Assembly: GCA_964577195.1 (NCBI GenBank)
Contig: CAZNYF010000093.1
Location: 1-11,710, forward strand
From: HyVt-560 sp964577195
Lineage (GTDB): Bacteria > Pseudomonadota > Gammaproteobacteria > UWMA-0217
Direction: 5' to 3'
Length of the DNA stretch: 11,710 nt
Shown here piece by piece: positions 6,261 to 11,710 of this stretch. The position numbers and the translations under genes are program-made. Each line of letters opens with the position of its first letter. Position 1 is the first letter of the stretch. Below the pieces are notes generated by a model. It ran no database searches, was not told the origin of the DNA, and saw only the letters and a list, made by a program, of their open reading frames with translations.

Positions 6261-8420
6261 GTGAAAATCAGTCCCCGCCTTCTACTTGCTGCTGTAATCC
6301 TTGGATTGATTGGCGCCTGGTTATTTTTTGACCTGGGAAGATTTTTTAGTATTGAGTATTTGAAATCTCAACAAGCTGCGATCGAGACCTGGCGGGCTGC
6401 CAATCCTGTTTTAGCGATCGGTGCAATGGTGGCAACTTATATTTTGGTCACCACGTTATCTTTGCCTGGCGCTGCGTTAATGACACTCGCGGCGGGAGCA
6501 ATATTCGGTTTATGGACAGGATTGGCAATTGCCTCTTTTTCAGCCGCAATTGGTGCAACACTGGCGTTTCTAAGCGCACGCTATTTATTGAAAGATTGGG
6601 TACTTTCAAAATTTGGTGGAAAAATGGGCGCTATCAATAAAGGCATAGAGAAAGACGGTGTCTTGTATTTATTCACACTGCGACTGGTGCCCATTTTCCC
6701 ATTTTTCATCATCAATCTAGTGATGGCTTTAACCCCTATGAGAACCTGGACATTTTATTGGGTTAGCCAAATTGGAATGCTTGCAGGGGCATTTATTTTT
6801 GTGAATGCGGGCACGCAACTGGCACAGATTGATTCAATTAAAGGTATTTTATCTCCAGGATTACTCTTCTCTTTTGCACTACTGGGGATTTTTCCGATTA
6901 TCGCGAAGAAAACAATTGAATTAATTCAATCGCGCAAGGTGTATGCAGTCTGGAAAAAACCAAAATCTTATGACCGAAATTTAATTGTCATTGGTGGCGG
7001 TGCAGCCGGATTGGTCAGCGCCTATATCGCAGCCGCAGTAAAAGCAAAAGTCACTTTAATAGAAAAACATAAAATGGGTGGTGACTGTCTAAATACCGGC
7101 TGCGTGCCATCCAAAGCATTGATCCGTTCCACAAAATTACTTGCTCAAATGCGACGCGCAGAGGAATTCGGGTTACAGAAAGTTGAGGGAAAATTTGAAT
7201 TTTCAAGCCTTATGCAACGGGTGAAACGGGTTATTCAAACAATCGAGCCACATGATTCTGTTGAGCGATATACCAATCTAGGCGTCGATGTAATTAAAGG
7301 CGAAGCGACAATCACCTCTCCGTGGACAGTGGCTATTCAACACAGCAATAAAACCGAAATATTAACCACCAAAAATATTATTATTGCCACTGGCGCAAGA
7401 CCTACTGTGCCACCTATTCCCGGACTCCAGGAAGTCGGCTATTTAACTTCCGACACAATATGGGATTTAACTGAACAACCTAAACGACTGATTATTCTTG
7501 GCGGTGGGCCTATCGGTTGCGAACTGGCACAAAGCTTTGCCCGTTTGGGAACAAAAGTGACACTGCTGGAAATGTTGCCTCGATTAATGATTCGAGAAGA
7601 TGAAGAAATTTCAGCCATGGTCGAAACACGTTTTCAAGCGGAAGGTATTGCGGTACTGACACAACACAGAGCCATTCAATGCGTGATTGAAAATGGCGAA
7701 AAAACACTAATTTCCGAAAACTTAACCGATGATTCTACACAAAGACGTATTTCATTTGATCAACTATTAATCGCTGTGGGGCGCACTGCAAATACCACCG
7801 GGTTCGGGTTGAAAAATCTCGGCATTCCAAACAATCAAAGCGGCTGCATTGAGACCAACGACTATCTGCAAACAAAATACCCCAACATCTACGCCTGCGG
7901 CGATGTTGCCGGGCCTTTTCAATTCACCCACACTGCAGCGCATCAAGCGTGGTACTCCGCAGTCAACGCACTATTTAATCCATTCAAAAAATTTCGCGCG
8001 GACTATTCCGTCATTCCTTGGGCGACTTTTGTCGATCCGGAAGTCGCCAGAGTCGGAATTAATGAACAGGAAGCCAAAGAGAAAGGCATCAGCTACGAGG
8101 TCAGCACTTACGGCATAGATGATCTCGACCGGGCAATTGCCGATGAGTCCGCAGAAGGATTAATTAAAGTCCTGACCGTGCCTGGCAACGATAAAATTCT
8201 TGGCGTCACCATTATTGGTGAACACGCCAGTGACACCATAGCCGAATTTGTCATGGCAATGCGGCATAATATCGGTTTAAATAAAATTCTTGGCACGATT
8301 CATATCTACCCTACTTTTAGCGAAGCCAATAAACACGTTGCCGGAAACTGGAAACGCGCCCATGCGCCCCAAAAACTCCTAAAACTAGTCAAAATATTTC
8401 ACCGTTGGCGACGCGGATAA
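6261..8420 (+). CDS. TVP38/TMEM64 (DedA-like) membrane domain fused to a pyridine nucleotide-disulfide oxidoreductase
   Basis: This is a 719-residue two-part protein. Residues 1-220 are a TVP38/TMEM64 (VTT/SNARE-associated) membrane domain with hydrophobic segments near 7-27, 50-75, 77-106, 134-155, 163-185 and 198-216, and the family blocks LPGAALMTLAAGAIFG and RLVPIFPFFIIN. Residues 238-719 are a cytoplasmic flavoprotein of the lipoamide dehydrogenase/mercuric reductase superfamily: FAD-binding VIGGGAAGL at 243-251, redox-active disulfide C276-LNTG-C281, NAD(P)H-binding ILGGGPIGCE at 412-421, and a second FAD motif YACGDVAG at 544-551. The position of the catalytic His of lipoamide dehydrogenase (HPT) is a tyrosine here (HIYPTFSE, 681-688), and the C-terminal CysCys pair of mercuric reductase is absent (the end is HRWRRG). 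A quinone, thiol or metal substrate is possible but unproven. The gene stands alone with its own upstream region, and no terminator is visible after it. Confidence 0.9.
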   Translation: MKISPRLLLAAVILGLIGAWLFFDLGRFFSIEYLKSQQAAIETWRAANPVLAIGAMVATYILVTTLSLPGAALMTLAAGAIFGLWTGLAIASFSAAIGATLAFLSARYLLKDWVLSKFGGKMGAINKGIEKDGVLYLFTLRLVPIFPFFIINLVMALTPMRTWTFYWVSQIGMLAGAFIFVNAGTQLAQIDSIKGILSPGLLFSFALLGIFPIIAKKTIELIQSRKVYAVWKKPKSYDRNLIVIGGGAAGLVSAYIAAAVKAKVTLIEKHKMGGDCLNTGCVPSKALIRSTKLLAQMRRAEEFGLQKVEGKFEFSSLMQRVKRVIQTIEPHDSVERYTNLGVDVIKGEATITSPWTVAIQHSNKTEILTTKNIIIATGARPTVPPIPGLQEVGYLTSDTIWDLTEQPKRLIILGGGPIGCELAQSFARLGTKVTLLEMLPRLMIREDEEISAMVETRFQAEGIAVLTQHRAIQCVIENGEKTLISENLTDDSTQRRISFDQLLIAVGRTANTTGFGLKNLGIPNNQSGCIETNDYLQTKYPNIYACGDVAGPFQFTHTAAHQAWYSAVNALFNPFKKFRADYSVIPWATFVDPEVARVGINEQEAKEKGISYEVSTYGIDDLDRAIADESAEGLIKVLTVPGNDKILGVTIIGEHASDTIAEFVMAMRHNIGLNKILGTIHIYPTFSEANKHVAGNWKRAHAPQKLLKLVKIFHRWRRG

Positions 8421-8529
8421 CTTAACCAAAATAACCAAAGCAGCTGCATCTAAAGCGATGAAGGTGATTTGGTAGGTAATGGTGAGTATTCACGATGTAT
8501 GCCAGTAAATGACAAAAACAATGATACCT

Positions 8530-8535
8530 AGAGGT
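8530..8535 (+). promoter_or_regulatory. ribosome binding site for the methyltransferase gene
   Basis: AGAGGT lies 8 bases before the ATG at 8544. The region from 8421 to 8529 holds no other clear signal apart from a small dyad, GTGAGTATTCAC, near 8480. Confidence 0.5.
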
Positions 8536-8543
8536 CTGAAAAC

Positions 8544-9473
8544 ATGAACTGGAAGCTCAAAGCAATGATTCAATTTAGCGTGGCAGCACTACCGGATCGG
8601 CTAGCGCAACTATTGTATTTCAGGATTCAAAAAAAAACCGGTGACCTGGAAGGATACATCTCCCCGCGCTATCGCTCGGCAGCAAAAATAGGCACCTGGG
8701 CAAACCAGTACCATTCAGGAATGGAAGGGAAAACAGTTCTGGAGGTTGGCACGGGTCGGTCTATCGAGTTACCCATCGCCTGTTGGATAATGGGCGCTAA
8801 AAAAATCATCAGTGTTGATTTGAATCGCTATTTGCGCCCCGAGCTGATTCTAAAATCTATTCAGTACTTACGGGCTAACCGAGATAAAACGATCAAGCAA
8901 TTCTCTAGCTGCACAGATCCGGAATTAATAGAGAAACGACTCGACCAGTTGATTGCTTCTCCATCCGATATCGATTCAGTCCTGAAAACAATTAATCTAG
9001 AATATCTCTCTCCCGCTGATGCCAGTAGTCTCCCACTAAAAGACGATAGTATTGATTTTCATATTTCTCTCAATGTCTTTGAACATATTCCAAGTATTGT
9101 TTTAACCTCGATTCTTGAAGAGGCAAAAAGACTACTAAAACCCGATGGTGCAATGATTTATTTTATTGACCCATCTGATCACTTTGCACATTCAGATGAA
9201 ACCATATCATTTATCAATTTCCTGCAATACACGGAAAGGCAATGGAATATGTTTAGTGGGAATCGTTTCATGTACCACAACCGTATGAGAGCAATTGAAT
9301 ACGAGTCAATTATCAGCAAACTCGGGCTAAAAACCATCCATGAAGAAAAGGTAGTGGATAGTAAAAGTCTCTCTCTGCTAAAGAACGGGTTTTCAGTTAA
9401 CTCCCGGTTCTCCTCAAACACTGACCAGGAAAATGCGACTAGTCAGTTTCAGGTCTTGCTTAGACCCGACTAA
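8544..9473 (+). CDS. class I SAM-dependent methyltransferase
   Basis: This is a 309-residue protein with a methyltransferase-11-like Rossmann fold. Motif I, VLEVGTGRSIELP (65-77), binds SAM. The acidic residue that contacts the ribose is D92 (SVDLNRYL). A post-II region DSIDFHISLNVFEHIP is at 168-183, and LLKPDGAMIYFIDP follows at 197-210. An insertion of about 50 residues (103-152), rich in charged residues, separates the two halves of the fold, and about 90 residues follow the core. This architecture is common in methyltransferases of surface polysaccharide or small-molecule pathways, but no such genes are nearby, so the substrate is unknown. There is no signal peptide or membrane segment, so the protein should be cytosolic. 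A run of nine A lies at 8629-8637 inside the gene. The next thing downstream on the strand is the RidA pseudogene remnant. Confidence 0.85.
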   Translation: MNWKLKAMIQFSVAALPDRLAQLLYFRIQKKTGDLEGYISPRYRSAAKIGTWANQYHSGMEGKTVLEVGTGRSIELPIACWIMGAKKIISVDLNRYLRPELILKSIQYLRANRDKTIKQFSSCTDPELIEKRLDQLIASPSDIDSVLKTINLEYLSPADASSLPLKDDSIDFHISLNVFEHIPSIVLTSILEEAKRLLKPDGAMIYFIDPSDHFAHSDETISFINFLQYTERQWNMFSGNRFMYHNRMRAIEYESIISKLGLKTIHEEKVVDSKSLSLLKNGFSVNSRFSSNTDQENATSQFQVLLRPD

Positions 9474-9477
9474 AAAG

Positions 9478-9723
9478 AATGCCGAATGTGAAACCGAGGT
9501 GGAGTTTGTAATGAGTTTGTTTCCGGCACCACTGGTACGATCACCAAACAATGACAATTTCAGACAATGCCGCTGAACAAACTCAGCAGTGTTTTAAAAA
9601 AATTGAAGATGCTCTGTATCGGGAAAACAGCGATTTAACGCATGTGGTTCGAGTTTGTTATATCCTTCCCCGATAAAATGAAACTGGGAGATAGAGGTCA
9701 CAGCAAAATTTATTGATGACTGA
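9478..9723 (+). pseudogene. decayed RidA/YjgF-family gene remnant
   Basis: Conceptual translation in shifting frames gives the order expected for a RidA-family (enamine/imine deaminase-like) protein. Bases 9492-9536 read NRGGVCNEFVSGTTG. After loss of one base near 9536, the next frame runs from 9536 as YDHQTMTISDNAAEQTQQCF and continues through DLTHVVRVCYILP to about 9670. About 35 codons of the family (the region with the conserved arginine and RPA) are then missing. DKMKL follows at 9672-9686, then one extra G, and EIEVTAKFIDD with a TGA at 9721-9723. The N-terminal part is lost apart from a possible trace at 9478-9491. The gene has therefore suffered a 5' truncation, a -1 frameshift, an internal deletion and a +1 frameshift, and cannot make a functional protein. 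It lies 4 bases after the methyltransferase stop codon and 7 bases before the convergent yajQ stop. Confidence 0.8.
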
Positions 9724-9730
9724 GACACCA

Positions 9731-10213
9731 CTAATCTCTAAAGTTCTCAAATTGTAAAGGTAAATCGAGCGTTTCTTTACGCAGCATTGCAATTACTTGC
9801 TGTAAGACATCTCGCTTTTTACCGGTCACTCGCACTTTTTCTCCCTGGATTGCAGTCTGCACTTTTAATTTTTCGGTTTTGATTAGCTTGATGATTTTTC
9901 GGCTTAAATCGGCGGGTAAACCTTGTCGAAGGGTTATTGGCTGAGAAGCAGTTTTATCGGTCGCATGAACATCACCGGTTTCGACACAGGCAATATCCAC
10001 CCCACGTTTGCCCAGCTTACTATAGAGAATTTCCCGCATTTGTTTAATTTGAAAATCACCACCAGCATGCAGCGTAATAACATCACCTGAAAATTCATAA
10101 CGGGCGTTACTGCCTTTAAAATCAAACCGCGTCGAAACTTCGCGATTGGCTTGATCAACCGCATTGTTCACTTCATGCCGTTCGTACTCAGAAACAATAT
10201 CAAAACTTGCCAT
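9731..10213 (-). CDS. yajQ: YajQ family nucleotide-binding protein
   Basis: This is a 160-residue protein of the YajQ (DUF520/UPF0234) family, at the expected length of about 160. The N-terminus MASFDIVSEYERHEVNNAVDQ and the block REVSTRFDFKGS (24-35) are diagnostic, and the end LPLQFENFRD is also typical. Family members fold as two ferredoxin-like domains and are cytosolic. Homologues in Xanthomonas and Pseudomonas have been reported to bind cyclic-di-GMP and to affect transcription of virulence and biofilm genes, and E. coli YajQ has been reported to bind nucleotides. Which role applies here is inferred only from family. The ATG has a GAGAA ribosome binding site six bases upstream. The start lies 12 bases after the fumarase stop codon on the same strand, so the two genes are probably co-transcribed. 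No terminator is visible after the stop; the gene runs convergently into the RidA remnant. Confidence 0.93.
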   Translation of the reverse strand: MASFDIVSEYERHEVNNAVDQANREVSTRFDFKGSNARYEFSGDVITLHAGGDFQIKQMREILYSKLGKRGVDIACVETGDVHATDKTASQPITLRQGLPADLSRKIIKLIKTEKLKVQTAIQGEKVRVTGKKRDVLQQVIAMLRKETLDLPLQFENFRD

Positions 10214-10225
10214 AGTTGTTCTCGT

Positions 10226-11710
10226 TTAGATCTCTTTAGAGGCGTCCTTAAATTCAATTCTTTGCCATTTTTCCGGGCCGGTTTTATGCACTGATATTCC
10301 CTGGCTATCGACGGCAACGGTCACCGGCATATCTTTTACTTCAAACTCGTAAATAGCTTCCATGCCTAACTCAGGAAAGGCTATCACTTCTGCGCTGACA
10401 ACGGCTTTTGAAACCAAATAGGCTGCACCACCTACCGCCATTAAATACACTGATTGATGACGTTTAATACTTTCAATAGTCGCATCACCTCTCTCAGCTT
10501 TACCAATCATACCCAGCAAGCCGGTTTGCTCCAGCATTTGATCAGTAAATTTATCCATGCGAGTCGCGGTGGTCGGGCCTGCTGGGCCAACCGCTTCATC
10601 ACGCACAGGATCAACCGGACCGACATAATAAATAAACCGGCCTCGTAGATCGACGGGAAGTTTTTTGCCTTCATCAAGCAAATTAACAATTCGTTTATGC
10701 ACCGCATCCCGACCGGTTAATATTTTTCCAGAAATCAGTAAAACCTCTCCTGGCTTCCAGTCGAGCAGATCCTTTTTGGTGATTTCATCTAGATTAATAT
10801 GGCGCGCATTTTCATCTGGCGTGTAGGCTAAATCTGGCCAAAGTGATAAATCAGGAGGTGTTTGTAAATCCGCTCCTGAGCCATCCAGCGTAAATGATGT
10901 ATGCCGGGTAGCAGCACAATTAGGAATAATACAAATAGGCAATGACGCCGCGTGCGTAGGGTAATCTTTAATTTTCACATCCAGCACGGTTGTCAAACCG
11001 CCCAGCCCCTGAGCACCAATACCAAGCTGATTGACCTTTTCCACAATCTCAAGGCGCAGCTCTTCTAGCCGATTCGCCGCACCGCGCTTTTTTAATTGAT
11101 GAATGTCGATAGATTCCATCAGCGATTCTTTCGCCAGCACAGCAGCCTTTTCCGCAGTTCCGCCAATACCGATTCCGAGCATTCCGGGGGGACACCAGCC
11201 CGCCCCCATCGTCGGCACCGTTTTTAATACCCAGTCAACAATGCTGTCGCTAGGATTAAGCATCGCCATCTTCGCTTTATTTTCGGAGCCACCACCTTTG
11301 GCAGCAATTTCAACTTCAACCAGATCTCCGGGCACCACCCGCATATGAATAACCGCGGGCGTATTATCACCGGTATTGGTTCTTTTACCTGCCGGGTCGT
11401 CAACAATCGAGGCACGTAAAACATTATCCGCGTGGAGATAAGCGCGTCTAACGCCTTCATTGACCATATCCTCAACACTGATATCTGACTTCCACCGGAC
11501 TCCCATACCAATCTTTAAAAATACGGTGACGATGCCGGTATCCTGACAGATAGGTCGCTTACCTTCCGCACACATCCGCGAATTTACCAAAATTTGCAAC
11601 ATTGCATCTTTCGCCGCAGGCGCTTCCTCCTGCTTCCAGGCTTCATGCATCGCAGTAATAAAATCGGCGGGATGATAATACGAAATGAATTGCAGAGCAT
11701 CTGCAATGCT
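10226..11710 (-). CDS. fumA: class I (4Fe-4S) fumarate hydratase, 5' end beyond the window
   Basis: This is an iron-sulfur fumarase that interconverts fumarate and L-malate in the TCA cycle. The reading frame stays open to base 11710 in the upstream direction, and the extra codons read ADALQFISYYHPADFI, a conserved N-terminal part. The ATG at 11648-11650 is therefore internal and the true start lies just outside; about 10-13 residues are missing from a protein of roughly 505. The three cluster cysteines are visible in ICQDTG, GAGWCPPG and PNCAATRH. Other conserved blocks are KGGGSENK, GIGGTAEKA and the C-terminal-domain segments GRFIYYVGPVDP and GPAGPTTATRMDKFT. The sequence closely resembles the Pseudomonas single-chain class I enzyme. 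Gene symbols for this enzyme vary (fumA, fumB, fum). The last residues, EFKDASKEI, extend beyond the end I expect for relatives and overlap a short repeated motif. The yajQ gene follows 12 bases later. Confidence 0.95.
   Translation of the reverse strand, partial: SIADALQFISYYHPADFITAMHEAWKQEEAPAAKDAMLQILVNSRMCAEGKRPICQDTGIVTVFLKIGMGVRWKSDISVEDMVNEGVRRAYLHADNVLRASIVDDPAGKRTNTGDNTPAVIHMRVVPGDLVEVEIAAKGGGSENKAKMAMLNPSDSIVDWVLKTVPTMGAGWCPPGMLGIGIGGTAEKAAVLAKESLMESIDIHQLKKRGAANRLEELRLEIVEKVNQLGIGAQGLGGLTTVLDVKIKDYPTHAASLPICIIPNCAATRHTSFTLDGSGADLQTPPDLSLWPDLAYTPDENARHINLDEITKKDLLDWKPGEVLLISGKILTGRDAVHKRIVNLLDEGKKLPVDLRGRFIYYVGPVDPVRDEAVGPAGPTTATRMDKFTDQMLEQTGLLGMIGKAERGDATIESIKRHQSVYLMAVGGAAYLVSKAVVSAEVIAFPELGMEAIYEFEVKDMPVTVAVDSQGISVHKTGPEKWQRIEFKDASKEI
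10235..10248 (-). repeat. short dispersed motif, copy C, inside the fumarase 3' end
   Basis: Read on the minus strand the bases are AGGACGCCTCTAAA, 12 of 14 identical to copy B after ntrC. Here the motif is translated, giving most of the terminal KDASK of fumarase. It could be a chance match, or a remnant of a small element whose insertion extended the coding region. Confidence 0.25.

Noticed and set aside
6261..8420. Calling the fusion protein a mercuric reductase or lipoamide dehydrogenase
   Set aside because: It lacks the C-terminal CysCys of MerA and the HPT catalytic histidine of lipoamide dehydrogenase. No mer genes or 2-oxoacid dehydrogenase genes are nearby.
9551..9676. A 41-codon open frame starting at the ATG at 9551 as a real small gene
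   Set aside because: Its translation is the internal part of a RidA-family protein, with family sequence continuing upstream and downstream in other frames, so it is a pseudogene piece.
11648..11650. ATG at 11648-11650 (minus strand) as the fumarase start
   Set aside because: The frame stays open upstream to the window edge, and the added residues are a conserved part of class I fumarase, so the true start is outside the window.

Overview
The window reads as ordinary chromosome of a Gram-negative gammaproteobacterium with moderate GC. The class I fumarase, the YajQ protein, and a DUF4124 gene placed directly before ntrBC all resemble Pseudomonas and Cellvibrio-type relatives. My best guess is the Cellvibrionales/Pseudomonadales part of the group; this is inferred from protein recognition, not from a marker gene. 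There are no RNA genes, CRISPR arrays, complete insertion sequences or phage genes in the window.

Layout. From 200 to 2850 three + strand genes probably form one transcription unit: a DUF4197 lipoprotein, a LOG-family (TIGR00730) nucleotide-monophosphate phosphoribohydrolase, and a cation diffusion facilitator (CDF) with an unusual C-terminal extension. A clear intrinsic terminator lies at 2988-3013. From 3051 to 6120 a second + strand unit holds a small exported DUF4124 protein, then the nitrogen-regulation sensor kinase NtrB and its sigma-54 activator NtrC, whose genes touch or overlap. At 6261-8420 a single + strand gene fuses a TVP38/DedA-like membrane domain to a flavin disulfide reductase. 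An orphan SAM-dependent methyltransferase follows at 8544-9473.

The gap at 9474-9730 is not empty. It holds a badly decayed RidA/YjgF-family pseudogene, with a lost 5' end, two frameshifts and an internal deletion, whose original stop codon is still recognisable. On the minus strand, yajQ (9731-10213) lies 12 bases downstream of a class I fumarase gene. The fumarase gene runs off the right edge of the window, so its first few residues are missing.

How the genes work together. NtrB/NtrC form a complete two-component system sensing nitrogen status. The CDF exports divalent metal. Fumarase serves the TCA cycle, and YajQ is a proposed cyclic-di-GMP-binding effector. I see no new multi-gene system. 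The items most worth a second look are the RidA pseudogene, the atypical active site of the membrane-reductase fusion, the extra C-terminal domain of the CDF, and a short motif (consensus AGGGCRYCTCTA) seen three times, two of them at gene ends.
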